Source: Sorghum bicolor
Lineage: Eukaryota > Streptophyta > Magnoliopsida > Poales > Poaceae
Direction of reading: 5' to 3'
Length of the DNA: 64,000 nt
NCBI RefSeq assembly: GCF_000003195.3
Contig: NC_012874.2
Location: 2,635,001-2,699,000 of the forward strand
Shown here: piece after piece, positions 1 through 12,105 of the stretch
Layout of the letters: each line of letters starts with the position of its first letter
How positions within the stretch are numbered: the stretch's first letter is position 1
Notes under the pieces: model-generated
Seen by the model: only the letters and a program-made list of their open reading frames with translations
Database searches by the model: none
Told to the model about the DNA's origin: nothing
Program-made: the position numbers and the translations under genes

Positions 1-590
1 GCTTCTATACCACTTGCAAATAAAATAAATAAACATATAACGGCCACGATGAACATTAAGCATATATACCTAGATTTTGGTTTTCCAGTATATATCTAAG
101 GTGTGTAAAGATTTCTTTGGATAAAACCAAGCACCATGGGGCTTCTTGCACCTCATGCATTTTGGGTGGCATATCTTTGCGCGCGCACACATGACATGCA
201 ATTTTTGGGTCCAGTATATACTATACTCTTTGAGCATGTGTCTAATAGTAGGATGCACAACCAGAATATGCAACTTTCTCCTAGTGATGTATGGTTTTCC
301 TAGTGTCGTTTCAGCATCCAACTTTGAGTATAAACATTCCCTACGAAATGTCTCCTAGTGAGAATTTTCATGTACTATGACTGGTGATAGTGTTTTATTA
401 CTACTTAAAAAATACTAGGATAACTCCACTATTTTGGTAATGATGATGAAATACCATGTGAGATCAATTTGTACATAATTAAAGAATGAAGCTGAAGCAT
501 TATTACAATTAAAAAAGTATCCCATATTTCTCCATTTATCATCATACTAATAAATTTTTTGACATCCTAAAAATCAATAAATCACAAATA
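1..590. other. AT-rich spacer, no gene seen
   Basis: No reading frame here resembles a known protein, and the short open frames on both strands lack splice or codon-bias support. The stretch is AT-rich and ends at the TA target site of the first Stowaway-like element. I see nothing else I can name. Confidence 0.5.
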
Positions 591-846
591 CTCCCTCCAT
601 TATCTCTTATAAGGCACACATGTATATATCAAGGTTCAAACTTTAAAATGTTCGACCAATATTTTGGCTAATAGTTTTAATTATTATAATACAAATTTGA
701 TAAAGTTAGATTTGTAATTAAATATACTATCCAATTATCATAAGTTTATAAGTATGAACAACATAATAAATAAAAAAAATAGATAGTCAAAATGTAATTT
801 GAGATACCATGTCATGCCAAACTATGCCTCATAAAAGGGAATGGGG
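591..846. mobile_element. Stowaway-like MITE (Tc1/mariner type)
   Basis: The left end begins CTCCCTCCATTATCTCTTAT. The right end, read on the other strand, is a diverged match beginning CCCCATTCCC. TA dinucleotides flank both sides (589-590 and 847-848), as expected for Tc1/mariner elements. It is about 256 bp, non-coding and AT-rich inside. The termini have diverged, so the copy is old. Confidence 0.6.
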
Positions 847-939
847 TAATATGTTCTTTTGTATAATTATTATATTGAATAAAAACTCAAGGTCCAAGTA
901 CATATTTAAAGATAGCACTGGTTCTAAACATATATCATA

Positions 940-1279
940 CACTCCCTCTATCTCTAAAAGAATAGTAGATTTCTAGCAAATTTAGGATAAATTAGCAAAC
1001 AAAAGAAACGACCTTATTACCCCTTGTTAAGCTTGCACTCATCACTTACCAAGAAGATAGAGTAGTAAGTTTTGGTGTTTTCAATTATATATTAAATGTT
1101 GTTGCCCACTACATCAACAATTGGAGCATGACATCTAGAGGAATAAATGGGTATGCTAACAGTTAGTTGGAATCTCTGAGGAAGTAAATGAGTTTGATGG
1201 ATAGTGAAGGCTTAAAAATTGATTTATTTTGGGATAAAATTATAAGCCCATAAATCTATTCTTTTAGAGACAGAAGGAA
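940..1279. mobile_element. Stowaway-like MITE
   Basis: Terminal inverted repeats of about 25 bp are visible: the left end contains CTCTAAAAGAATAG, and the right end contains its complement CTATTCTTTTAGAG. TA dinucleotides flank the element at 938-939 and 1280-1281. The interior is AT-rich and non-coding. Confidence 0.7.
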
Positions 1280-1763
1280 TATTTAGGAATGGAAGGTGTA
1301 GTGTCATGCATTTTTTATTAGGAGAAACACAACTTACAATATCAAACAATCACCATTAAATCATTCCATTTTTAGCACTTAAGCATGAATCTACGATATA
1401 TCAAATTTCTTTTAAATATAAAAGGTCTACTGCTGCTATAATTTTTCCCTATATTGCTGACAGGTTTTTGTTAGCCACAACAAAATTTGGGTCTGTGGTA
1501 GTGCAATAAATCTAAGTAACACACGTGGTAGATAAAAATTTAAGGAGGTTTTCATAATTTTCCATAAGCATGTGATATGTGTCCAGAAAATAAATTAGAG
1601 AAAGTATATGATTTTTTCTCTCTAGTAGTGAAGGGCAAAAACACTAAAACCACAAGGTATGGCGATAGTATATATTGCAGCTTCAGTAGGTATGGGGAAA
1701 TAGTTTCATATATGTACTAGCACTGTGGATTGACCTTGTAATTTAGGGAATTATTAGTTAATA

Positions 1764-2018
1764 CTCCCTCCATATAGGATTTTAGAAGTCGTTTTGGACA
1801 AAGTTTAATTGGTCAAACATTGAGAATATAAATCATCAATAACTTTTAAATTATTGAGTTTGCAAATGTGAAAATTATATGAATAGATTTGTCTTGAAAA
1901 ATACTTTCATAAAAATATACATATATCATTTTTTACTAAATATTTTTATAAACATAAGAGGTCTATTTTGAGACTATATCGTTGTACTAAACGACTTCTA
2001 AATTCTATACGGAGGGAG
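1764..2018. mobile_element. Stowaway-like MITE
   Basis: This is a clear 255-bp element. The left terminus CTCCCTCCATATAGGATTTT is mirrored by a right terminus ending ATACGGAGGGAG, and an inner TTAGAAGTCGTTT is mirrored by AAACGACTTCTAA. TA duplications lie at 1762-1763 and 2019-2020. There is no coding content. Confidence 0.8.
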
Positions 2019-2309
2019 TACATCTACTAATAACCTTAATATAAATAAAACTGGAAAAATATTGTAGTACCGAGGAGTCTTTGGTCTTGGCAAGCAGCAG
2101 CAACAGCGTGGTAAACCAGTGGGCTGAAGGAAAGAGACAAGCTAGCATGAAACAGTAAAAGTGCAGACTGATTCTCATGTAGTATTTGACTACCACATTG
2201 TCCATATTCTTGCACTACCTTACTCACTTCTAGTCAGCTGATAGGGAAAGCTCATGTTTCTAACAGGGTTGTCCCTGCCCGGGACTCATGTCTCTTAATG
2301 TTTGTGTGC

Positions 2310-2800
2310 AGCACTAATTACTCTCTTTTTAAAATTATAAGATGCTTGGCTTTTCTAGTTATATTATTTTTTACTACTCTCATCCAAAATAAATGCATAT
2401 CTCACATTTCAACAAATCAATCAATCTTAGATTTGACTAAATTACTAATTCTTAGGCCACTCTTAGTGAGGGTTCATGACTCAGTTTCCAACACACTCAT
2501 GGAAACAGTTCAGAAGAGTTTCATCCCTATAAAACTCTACTATCATAAAACTTTCATCATCTCTCATTTCATCAATATAGTGTCATGTCAGCATGTTTAA
2601 TACTCATGAAACCCCTATTGAGATTGGCCTTAGGATATCAAATATATATTATTAGATTAATCCAATCATATATTATTATAATAAAACTATTTAGAGATAC
2701 AAATGGTAATACTTTGATATAAATTTAGTTAAATTTGGGATTGGTTAGCTCCTTGAAGTGAGATATGTGTATTATTTTGAAACGAAGGGAACGTCTTATA
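2310..2800. mobile_element. Degraded Stowaway-like element split by a Tourist-like insertion
   Basis: The outer sequence has a left edge near CTCTCTTTTTAAAATTATAA and a right edge with the roughly inverted motif GAAGGGAACGTCTTATAATT near 2782-2802. It is interrupted by the 175-bp element annotated separately at 2455-2629. The outer boundaries are approximate because the termini are diverged. Confidence 0.45.
2455..2629. mobile_element. Tourist-like (PIF/Harbinger) MITE, GGCCA-end family
   Basis: The left end GGCCACTCTTAGTGAGGGTT and the right end ATTGAGATTGGCC form inverted termini. TTA is duplicated at 2452-2454 and 2630-2632, the usual Harbinger target site. The body, rich in TTTCATGA-type motifs, is shared with the copies near 10.1-10.9, 53.15 and 58.6-58.9 kb. 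Confidence 0.65.
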
Positions 2801-3622
2801 ATTTGCAATATAATGGAGGAAATAATAATTTTCTATAAATAAAGGCCTGAACAAATAAAACAACACTTCAGATAGAACGCAATGGTAAATTTGTGAATGC
2901 ATCTCCTCTAGGACGATGCACACAATTAATCTCAAGTAAATTCATATAATTATATTATATATCATCAAAAAAATAAAGCTTGTGACATATATCTATAGTA
3001 AGTAGTAACAGGAGAAATACTCCTATATATATTTGTGTGCATTTCCTGTACCATTCAAATCCACCTTAGATTCACTGGCTCCCCAATATAATGGCTCATA
3101 TCAGGTTGCACCCCGCTTTCCTACCGTCCAAAGGCTACTACAGTCTCTAAAAGCTGCACTCCATAAAGACAGGTAAAAAACACCAGCAGCTAAATCCTCA
3201 TGCATCCTGTACACTGCTACTGGAGCTAGCTAGCAAGCTCTGGACTCTGGACTGGATTCAATGTAGCAAGAAGCTAGCCCCATTACAAGATTGATCACAC
3301 ACATTTGAACAAAGTAAAATAAAATAGTTTTGCTGGCCAGGCCAATAGATCAATCATTACTTCTAAGATTCATGGAACAACTAATCCACACATCAAATAC
3401 CATGAAATTCTTGCATTACTTGCTGGCTCATATGTCCTAGCTCGTTAAATAGTACTGTAGTAGCTAGCTACACGACCATCATCCTCACAATGCAAATTAA
3501 AGATCCAATCCAACAGATATAATAATTGAAAGAGGTAGAGAAAGATCATCTTTTGGATGGATATATAAAAAGAAAACGAAAGGCATTGCTTGCTTGATTG
3601 ATGAGGGGAAATCAAATACTTA
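2801..3622. other. Spacer and presumed 3' flank of the BOP-like gene
   Basis: I see no protein-coding frame here. The part nearest 3,622 should hold the 3' UTR of the minus-strand BTB/ankyrin gene. I cannot place a polyadenylation site with confidence, although several AATAAA-like words occur on both strands. Confidence 0.4.
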
Positions 3623-6291
3623 TTATGGGAAGCCATTGGGGAAGTACAAGTTGGATGGGCTCCCTCCTCGGCCGCCGCCGCCGCTCCCTTTCCTGGCCTC
3701 GCCGCCGGCCATCGCCGCCGCCAAATCCTGGCCCTGGTACATGAGCGTGGAGTTCATGGTGAGGCTCACCAAGCTGTCGTCAGCGGCGTCTCCCCTCGGG
3801 AAGCTCCCGCCGCCGTCGCTTCCTCCTCCCCCGGTGTCGCCGCCGCCGGTACCGGTACCGGCGCCGTCGTCGCGCGTGGCCACCATCACCGCGGACTGCA
3901 CGAGCTCCAGGCAGAGCCTGAGCTTGTTGGGCTCGATGTGCGTGAGCCCCGGGACGGCGCCCTTGAAGAGGAACTCGGAGGTGAGGCTGCGGAGCACGTC
4001 GAGCGGTGTCACGCCGTCGAGCGTCCGGGCGTTGGGGTCGGCGTGGTGGTCCAGGAGCACGGAGACCATGTCGGGGGACACCATCTCGGCCGCCAGGTGC
4101 AGCGCCGTCTTCCCCGCGGGGCCGGCGCGGGAGTTGACGTCGGCGGCGCCGAGCTCCAGCAGCGCCTTGACGACGTCGCGCCCACAGTGCTGGACGGCGT
4201 AGTGCACGGCCAGGGCGTCGTCGAGGTCCAGCCCTTCGCCCATCACCATCAGCTTGACGAGCTCGATGTCGGCGGCGTCGAGGGCCCGGCGCATGCGCCG
4301 GATCCTGTGGTCGCGGTCCGCCGCCGACGACGCCGCGTTGATGGGGAGGTAGTGGTGGGTGAGGAACGGCGAGCGCGGCCCGCCGCCAGAGCCGGCGGGG
4401 GAGACGACGGCAGGGGACTTGGCGCGGATCTCCTCGATCTTGGCCACCACGTCGATGGGGAGGTGCTTGGCGAGGAGGTCGGCGGAGAGGCCCGAGCGCG
4501 CCACCAGGTGGGAGCAGGTGGCCCAGAGCTCCTGCATCTCGAACTTGCGCGACGCCATCAGCACCTTCATCACGTCGTCCACCGACGCCTCCTTCACCAT
4601 GGCCTCCAGCTGCTTCTGCAGGCGGGCAAAAGGAACAGGACAAGACAAGTAACCACGGTTAGCGCTAGCAAGCACTGTATTATTTCTGTATGTTTTAGTG
4701 TACAATCAGGCAGGAATCGCAGGTGATTAGCAGCATAAAATGAAGCGGCGGCTGCAAATCCTCTGGCCGATCGATCTGCTTCCACTGGCTGGATGCATGG
4801 AGATCGATCGCATCGCATCGCCGGTCGCCGCAGGCTCGCAGCATGCATGGTGCTTGACTGCACGTACTTGCATCGATCGGCATGGCATGGCAGCCCAGCA
4901 GGTGCACAGTCAGCAGCAAGCAAGGGGTTTTGGAAATGATGCACGGCTGCATCTATGCTGCGTTGTTGGGACTTGGAGTTGGAAGGGCCTGGACTGGACT
5001 GGATCGATCTCCAAGAAACCCTAGTAGAAATATATATATACAAATGCATAGTAATAGATGAATAATTGAAATGAAATGCTGCGCGTGCGCCGGGGATGTG
5101 ATGGAAGGAAGGAGGAAGGGACAGGAGACATGAACAAGGGCGTGACAAGACCCTTCCTAGTAAAAGATGAGTCAGAGAGAGGGCAGCGCCAGCAGCAGGC
5201 ACCGCACAGGCACCGGGGCAGGGTGGAAGCGATCCATCCATGACAAGTGATGACAGGTGCAGTAGCGAAGCGGCAGAAAAGCAAAGGAGACTGTGAGAGA
5301 CTAGAGACGACTCAGTCCCCTGCTGCCTGCTGCAGCCTGCCTGTGCCATGCCATGCCAGTACACACTCCTCTCTCTCTCAGATTCCTTCTTGCACGCAAT
5401 AAAAAAAATCGGTAGAAAAATTAAAGACAGAGAAGGCAAGGATTCTGGCGCTGCTGGTGCCTGCCTGTTTGTCCTCCATGACCATGTATGAATCGGAAGC
5501 AAAGGAGCAGCCTAGCTAGGGATCTAGTCGAGCTCGAGCTGGAGGCGAGAGCAGGTGATGCTCAGCCTGCCAGGAGTTCCTGATCGATCCCTGACTGACT
5601 CCCATCTTGAAGAATTGATGCTTGGCGCACAAAAGATGCGTGCTTTATCGATCGATCGATGAGCTTCAGCTTCATCCATGGCGAATCATCCCATGTATTC
5701 TCAGTCGACAGCCAGGAGTTAGTAGTAGGCTTGTGTAGAGGAGCTGCTAGCTGCCTGTGCCTGCAGCTGCAGTTGCAGATCCCAAGAATTGAAGTGACAG
5801 TTAGTAGTACGAAGGGAATTAATCCCCACCTGGACGAGGAGGGCGAGCTGCTCGACGCCGAAGGAGCGAGCGGCGGCGAGGGTATCAAGGGCGAGGTCGA
5901 CGGCGGCGCCACAGCGGGTGTGCCAGCAGCCCCTGGCGCCGCAGCCGGGGAGGGGCCCGCTCTTGGGCGCGGCGACGGAGGCCTGGCCGCTGTAGAGGAA
6001 CTGGAGCACGAGGACGAGCACCTCGTAGCGGATGGAGCTGACGGGGATGACGAGGTCCGGCGGCGCCGCGCGCCCGGCGGAGGAGCCCGGCGGCGGCGGG
6101 GGAGGCTGGTGGTTGGGGTCGAGGCCGCAGAAGAGCTTGCGGAAGAAGAGGCTGCGCGCCGCCAGCACGCAGCGGTGCGCGTGCACCAGCCGGCCTTCCA
6201 CGCTGAAGGCCACGTCGCTGAAGGCCTGCCCGTTGATGAGCAGGTTCAGGTAGTCCAGCGACAGCGACTTGAGCGAGTCCTCCGAGCTCAT
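3623..6291 (-). CDS. BLADE-ON-PETIOLE/NPR5-like BTB-ankyrin transcriptional co-regulator
   Basis: Exon 1 is 5830-6291 and exon 2 is 3623-4615, joined in phase 0 across a 1,214-bp GT/AG intron, giving 484 aa. Residues about 20-150 form the BTB/POZ domain (SDVAFSVEGRLVHAHR), with the Cys/His cluster CGARGCWHTRC near 117-127. After the splice comes the conserved linker VKEASVDDVMKVLMASRK. Ankyrin repeats span about 260-365 (LLELGAADVN, GKTALHLAAEMVSPDM). The BOP-specific FLFKGAVPGLTHIEPNKLRL follows, then a Gly-rich tail ending NLYFPNGFP. BOP proteins are nuclear and cytoplasmic co-regulators that bind TGA bZIP factors and set organ boundaries; grass members include barley Uniculme4/Laxatum-a and maize Tassels Replace Upper Ears1. 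Which paralogue this is cannot be told from the sequence alone. The start at 6291 was chosen because MSSEDSLKSLSLDYLN matches the family N-terminus; 69 codons upstream are open but unlike the family. The gene looks complete and intact. Confidence 0.93.
4616..5829 (-). other. Single intron of the BOP-like gene
   Basis: The donor reads CAG|GTGGGG and the acceptor CTGCAG|AAGCAG on the minus strand. The position, between the BTB and ankyrin halves, is the conserved BOP intron site. Inside are short GATCGATC-type repeats, GA-rich runs and several long but codon-poor open frames, which I treat as chance. Confidence 0.8.
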
Positions 6292-7379
6292 GATCTCATG
6301 TGCCTGCAAGGCCGGCCGGACTCGGCGGCGGCTGCGGTGGTGTAAAGCAGTAAAGCCCAGCCCCCCCGGCTGGCTGGGTTTGTTTGCTGGGACCGGAGGC
6401 CGGCCCGCCGGCGGGCCGGCGCGGCGCGGATTTTGGAGAGATTTGGAGATGGGGGGAAAGCGGCCGGGTGGAAAGAAAGCAGGAAAGGCAGCACGCACGC
6501 ACGCACAGCGGCCGCTGGACGACGCAACTGTGTGGTGTGTGTGGAGGGGAGAGGAAGACGATGGAAAAAGGCAGGCAGGCTGCTTGCTCTGGTAGCTAGC
6601 TAGGGTGAAGTGAAGGCAAGGCGCGCGCGCGGTGAAAGAGACGGAGACGGAGACGGAGACGGAGACGAGAGGCGTGCGCGGGGGGGGGCCCCTAGCCTGC
6701 TGCAGCTGCTCCTATCACTCGCGTCGCGCGTCGGTCCCCGTTGCGCTACAGCGAAGGGGTGTGGTGGTGCCCTACTACTACCCGTCGTCCATGATCGATG
6801 GATGGATCGCTGTGGTTCTTCCTTGGTGGTGGGGGTGGGGACGACGCCGCGCTACAGTCCTTGTCTACAGTTGCATTGATGTAGGCACCCTGCGCGCACA
6901 ATGCCGATGGATCGGATGGATGGACGAGGACGACGGATGCCCTCATCGAGCTCGCTGGGCCGGGCAGGCAGGCAGGCCGGGCTAGCTAGGCATTGACCCA
7001 GCTGCAAGCCAATGAGACAAGCTAGCGTGGTGGTGGTGTACGAGTGCAACTGTGGCCGGCGTTGCATCGCCTATAGCTAGCTTGGCCGGGTTACTGTACC
7101 GGGCCGCCAGAGAGTATCTTTTTCTTTATGGTGATGGTGGTGAAAAAGTGAGCGGGTTCGGGCCGGGTTAAAGTGGTGTTGTGTTTGGAGTTTGTGATTG
7201 GTCGAGCTAGGGGTTAGTTTTTAGTAGATCATGCGGTCATGTGGATCGGTCAAATGCAGGGTTATTAGAGAGATGCATGATGCTATAGTAGAAATGCAGG
7301 GTAGTAAATCATATGTGCTATTCATGAATGATGGAAAATGTAATAATGACATGTCCTTACTTTTCTACTGGTCCAAGAT
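6292..7379 (-). promoter_or_regulatory. Presumed 5' UTR and promoter region of the BOP-like gene
   Basis: The DNA is GC-rich for roughly 700 bp upstream of the start, with a GAGACG simple repeat at 6638-6669. It then becomes AT-rich. No unambiguous TATA box or transcription-factor site could be assigned. Several ORFs exist on both strands but none resembles a protein family. Confidence 0.4.
6638..6669. repeat. (GAGACG)n microsatellite
   Basis: About five consecutive copies of the hexamer GAGACG lie in the GC-rich upstream region of the BOP-like gene. Such repeats commonly vary in length between accessions. Confidence 0.85.
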
Positions 7380-7381
7380 TA

Positions 7382-7659
7382 CTCCCTCTATCCGTAAATA
7401 AATCAATTCTTAAAATCTATACCAATCCTTTTTTTTAGTTTGACTAATTTTATCGAAAAGAATAACACAACATCAATATAACATAAAATGAATGTTTTAT
7501 TAAAATATATTCTATGCTAAATCAAATGATACTAATTTTCTTTATACTAATTTGATACCATGCATGCATAAATCTTAATGTTTTTTAGAAATTCTGTCAT
7601 AGTTTAAAAGTTTGGCTTAACATAACTCTAGAAATCTATCTATTTAGGAACATAGGGAG
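7382..7659. mobile_element. Stowaway-like MITE
   Basis: The left end CTCCCTCTATCCGTAAATAA is mirrored at the right by TCTATTTAGGAACATAGGGAG. TA dinucleotides flank at 7380-7381 and 7660-7661. The interior is AT-rich and non-coding. Confidence 0.7.
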
Positions 7660-7711
7660 TACTATGTATATAATAATAGCAATAGTTTTGGATCAAACGA
7701 TCGGTGTATTA

Positions 7712-8694
7712 GGCAAATTTTGCTATGGGATACTGGAGAAACGTGTGTAATTGGCCAGATCGCAGCAACAGACTGAGAATTTACCAAAACACACCACAAA
7801 ATTCATCGTTCTTTAATTACCCAGATACACCACACCGATTACCTTATTCATTTCTCAGATTTTAGGAGAGACAAGGTGGGAGAAACGTCTTGTTTGTCCT
7901 TGCCTTCAACCTCTGTTCAACTCTGGCCAGCATGACATGAATGGAGCTGATCGTTGTCGACGAGCTAGGGCTGGGCCTCCTCCGTGCCCCTTGCACCACC
8001 ATTGCTAATGAGCCAGGGCTAGGCCTGCTACGCGCCCCCTGCCGACGAGCACCGCCGACAATCGCCTACTCCGCGTCCCCTACCGACGAGCACCACCGGC
8101 GGTGAGCCACCTACTTGAGACTCCTTGCCCCTGCTCGCGGCCCTACACCACTACCCGCCTACTTGTGACTCCTTGCCCCCGCTTGTGGCCCCACACCACT
8201 AGCTGCTCGCTCTACTTCATCCTCAAACGGTCGGATCCATTGTCCGCCTCCTCCAGCATCACCGGGTCCATATGGTCCCTGCTCCACGCCCCTCCCTATG
8301 CCTCCTGCATCAGAGAAGAGCGCCGCTGATATCAGGGCCATCAATCGCGTGCCACCTCTCTGTCCCCTCTCTCCCTTTTGCTGCTACTAAACGCGAGACA
8401 GGCTGGAAAAACAAACAACCAAATCACCGGCCATTGAAGACCTCGCCCAAGAAGAAACTGCGGCGGCGATGTGTTAAGGCAAATATCAGTGAGGAGCTAG
8501 AGCTTGAAGACGAGGGTAGTTTAAATATTCCCTACCTTCTCTTTCCTGAAATCTAAGAAATGTTTAAAATAATCAGCGTTGTGTGCCTGAGCAAAGAACC
8601 ACGAATTTATGATGTGTTTTGGCAAATTCTCGATCTGGTGATGTGATCTGACCCCAATTACACGTTTCTCCGGTGCCTTGTAGCAAAATTTGCC
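7712..8694. mobile_element. Pack-MULE-like element with long TIRs and a GC-rich core
   Basis: The left end starts GGCAAATTTTGCTATGGG and the right end finishes GTAGCAAAATTTGCC. The match continues inward, with indels, for about 130 bp per arm (for example GAGAAACGTG against CACGTTTCTC, and CCAAAACACA against TGTGTTTTGG). The arms enclose a GC-rich, gene-like core at about 7950-8410. Long inverted arms around captured genic DNA are typical of Mutator-like Pack-MULEs. I could not see a clean 9-bp target duplication, so the superfamily is inferred from architecture. No transposase is present. Confidence 0.6.
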
Positions 8695-9597
8695 TTTTTT
8701 AAAAAAAATACAGTACCATTTATTTTTGCTAGCGCCAATGTGATAGGAATACCTAACGGCTGTCTGTATCTAAAAATTTCAATCAGTCCTTTTCTCGATC
8801 TTCCTTTCGCATGAAGCATCGGCGCCTCTTCTCTCATGCCACAAGCCCTCCCAAAATATCATGGGTGGTAGCCTATGCCTTTGGTACTTGGTATAGCCAC
8901 ATCACTGAAATCGAACATTTTTTTTTCCTTTTGGTATATGCAGAGTATTATTTTCCCTTCTTTGTAGATGAAGAGAAGATCAGAAGGATGTACTACTTGG
9001 AACTCGGAAGAAACATAATATACACACACCATATGCATTTGATCAAGAGAATGTTGTCCGGAATATGTAGTATTTATAAATAAAAATTATAGTAACATAT
9101 TTAGATGATAAATTTTCTAGTGGTTGAAAAAAATATGAGCCATCCATTGAGCGGGATATATTTATTTATACTGAAGACTGTTTACATATATTGGTAACAG
9201 CAATAATTTTGGACCAAAATACCTCTGTTAGCCCACTTCATATTTTAAAAATATTTTAATTTATGAGCTCTACGTACTATGATACGGAAAACTTAATAAT
9301 TGTCTCTATCTTACCCGTCCAAATGTCCAATCGATCCCCTTCTATTCTTCTCCCACGAAGCATTTGTTGAAAATCCATGACAACTTTCATAAAAAAAACC
9401 ATGACAAAGACCACCCTGGCTCCAACATTCCTAATATATGCCCCTCATGCCATGTCGCTCCACCTGTATTCCCACACCACAAAAAAAACAAATTTCACAT
9501 TTCACATTCAAGGTCATGGTTACATATTCAAATTCCTATATATTTATTCAAAGTTAAAACTCTTTTTTGTCAAAATTTGAGTGTAAGTTAATATATT
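8695..9597. other. AT-rich spacer, no gene seen
   Basis: Only short open frames with no family resemblance occur here. Poly-A and poly-T runs are common. Confidence 0.4.

Positions 9598-9679
<82 letters not shown>
9598..9679. repeat. (GATA)n microsatellite
   Basis: About twenty uninterrupted copies of the tetramer GATA are present. Length variation between individuals is likely at such a long pure array. Confidence 0.95.
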
Positions 9680-9828
9680 GTTCAACGTCTTTTTCTAACA
9701 AACTACAATACAGATACTCAGACACAAAAGCACGCACCCATAAATGTAAGTATACTTACTCCTATGAACTCAGGTGGACACATGCACCCTTATCCTGTTA
9801 TCCCTGTGTGAGCACCACTGAAAGATAT

Positions 9829-9967
9829 TAGGATTAAGCTAATAGATCTCTCGAGTTGATAAAATAATTATAGATATCTTGCTATCGATAGAAACATTAA
9901 GACTGAGCTAATAGATCTCTCGAGTTGACAAAAATAATTATAAAGATATTGCTATCGATAGAAACAT
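9829..9967. repeat. Tandem duplication, about 69-bp unit, two copies
   Basis: Two adjacent units share AGCTAATAGATCTCTCGAG and end with TTGCTATCGATAGAAACAT. The first runs to about 9897 and the second from about 9898 to 9967. They differ by a few substitutions and one-base indels. The repeat is non-coding. Confidence 0.85.
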
Positions 9968-10107
9968 CAACTACCAAGCAACACCATTAAATTCTAGGTG
10001 GAATCTAGAAAAAACCAGACACATGCATTTCACTAAAAAAAACTCGACCAGCTGAGCTACGTACGCTTTCACTTTTGAGATTCGAGGGTGGTCAACATGT
10101 TTTATTA

Positions 10108-10879
10108 GGCCAGTCTTAATGGGAGCTTTATGTGAGTTTTATTTGCATTAAATAGGTTGTCATATAGGCTGTTTTGATGACATAGCAGTATATTTAAGAA
10201 AAGAGAGAAGAAATGGGTTTCATCTAGATGAAACTCTCTTGGCACGATTACTAACTCTCTATGAGTCTTGGAATTAAATTCTTATGAAACTATGAAATGA
10301 AACTCTCCATTGATAATGGGTGTTTCATTCAAGTTTCATTTTATTTCATATGATGTGGCAGTCTTGGAAACAAGGCCATGACACTCTCCACGCCAGTCTC
10401 AGTGGAGAGTTTCATGGTGTTGTTTCCAAGACTGTCATGTCATGTGAAATAAAATAAAACTTGGATGAAACACTCACTCTCAATGGAGAGTTTCATTTCA
10501 TAGTTTCATGGGCATTTAATTCCAAGACTCATAGAGAGTTGATAATCGTGCCAAGAAAGTTTAATCTAGATGAAACTCATTTCTTCTCTCTCTTCTTAAA
10601 TACACAGCCATGTCATAAAAAAATCCTATGTGGCAACCTATTTAATGCAAATGAAACTCATATAAAACTCCCATTGACAGTCTCAATGCATAGTTTCATG
10701 GTACAATTACCAAGACTATAAACTAGTAACCGAGCCACATGAGTTTCATAGAGATCAAACTCCTCTCTCATCTGATGAAACTCCTTCATTTAATGAACCT
10801 GTCAAGTCAGCATTTTTGTTTATGTGGCACCCTATTTAATGTGCATGACACTTTTATGAAACATACATTAAGACTGGCC
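10108..10879. mobile_element. Compound, palindromic Tourist-like MITE cluster
   Basis: At least three copies of the GGCCAGTCT family are fused. The first half (about 10108-10395) and the second (about 10396-10680) are inverted copies of each other: one carries TTTCATCTAGATGAAACTCT and the other TCTAGATGAAACTCATTTC with its flanks reversed. A third, related segment ends AAGACTGGCC at 10879. TTA precedes the left end (10105-10107) and TAA follows the right (10880-10882). The whole could fold into a long hairpin. There is no protein-coding content. Confidence 0.65.
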
Positions 10880-12105
10880 TAAGACTGACCTAGGTGAAAA
10901 TTGTTTGTTAGATACACCCTAGCTGCTAGGTATATTTATTTGCATCCAGAGACTTGTATGTAAACAGTGATGTAATTGTGCTCCCTTATTAATAGAATTC
11001 GATCCCTCCCCCTTCTCGAAAAAGAAGGTAATAGATTATTGGCATGATTTGGTCTTATACAAATCACTACGTGTTACGTGTATGTACCGTGCACACGATC
11101 AGCTAAATATATGATTTCCAAGGCACTCCACAAAGAGTTTTCATAAAAAAATATTTTATTTACTGAGTGTCCTGCGGCAGGCACTCGGCAAAGATTTTTC
11201 TAAAAAAGTATATTCTTTGCCGAGTGTTCTGTGGCAGTCACTTGGCAAAGATTTTTTTTTAAAAAAAGAAATATATTCTTTTTGCCGAGTGCCCTGCGAA
11301 AAGCACTCGACAAAGATTTTTTAAAAAAATATTTTCTTTGTCGATTCCCCTATGGTAGGCACCCGATCAAGATTTTTCAAAAAAAAGTTTTTTGCCGAGT
11401 GCCCACTCGGCAAAGATTTTTTTAAAAAATTATTTTCTTTGCCGACTGCCCTGCGAGAGACAATAAAGATTTTTCAAAAAAAAAAATTCTTTGCCGAGTG
11501 CTCTGCTGGAAGGCACTTGGCAAAGCCACATTAACAGTGAAACCACTATCTAAGTTATACGGATACTTGCAGGAAGCCACGTATCGCGTATCCGATACGT
11601 ATCGGATATGGATACGTGTCCGATACGCCATGGATACGTATCCTAGAAGTATCTGATTTTTTTATTATTTTTACAAAAATTGATACGTGGGCGGATACGT
11701 ATCAGCCTTGTGGATACGGCCCAGCCCAAAAACACATGGCACATATGCCTGTCCCCGACGCCCTAACTTGGAACTCGCGCTGTCCCGCACTCCCGCATGT
11801 TGTGCCTCGCGCCGCATCCCCATACGGCGACGGCGCATCCCCTGCTCGCTGCCCGCCGGCCACCGGCGACGAGCCTCCGCCTCCGCTCGCCGGCGACGAG
11901 CCTCCGTCCCTCCTCGCCGGCCGCCGGCAACAAGTTTCCTCCCCTGCGACGTGGATCCAGGGAACTCTTGTGAGTTCATCCTCTTCTCTGTTCTCTTCTC
12001 GATCTCTTCTTCTTCAGTTCGTAGCCTAGTCTTCCTCTCCCCATTCTAGATCTGCAGTGCAATTAGTGAGTTCTTGTTGCTTGATTGCAGTAGGCATCTC
12101 CAAAT

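Noticed and set aside
3938..5502. Long open frames overlapping the BOP-like gene on the plus strand and in its intron on the minus strand (up to 302 aa)
   Set aside because: They lie opposite GC-rich exons or extend from exon edges into the intron, have low-complexity composition and match no family.
11063..11075. CACTACGTG as the left end of the CACTA element
   Set aside because: It does not match the right end CACTAGGGCAAAG beyond five bases and the flanking trinucleotides differ.
11160..11530. Regularly spaced repeats that could be taken for a CRISPR-like array
   Set aside because: The units are variable, occur in both orientations and match CACTA subterminal repeats; this is eukaryotic DNA.
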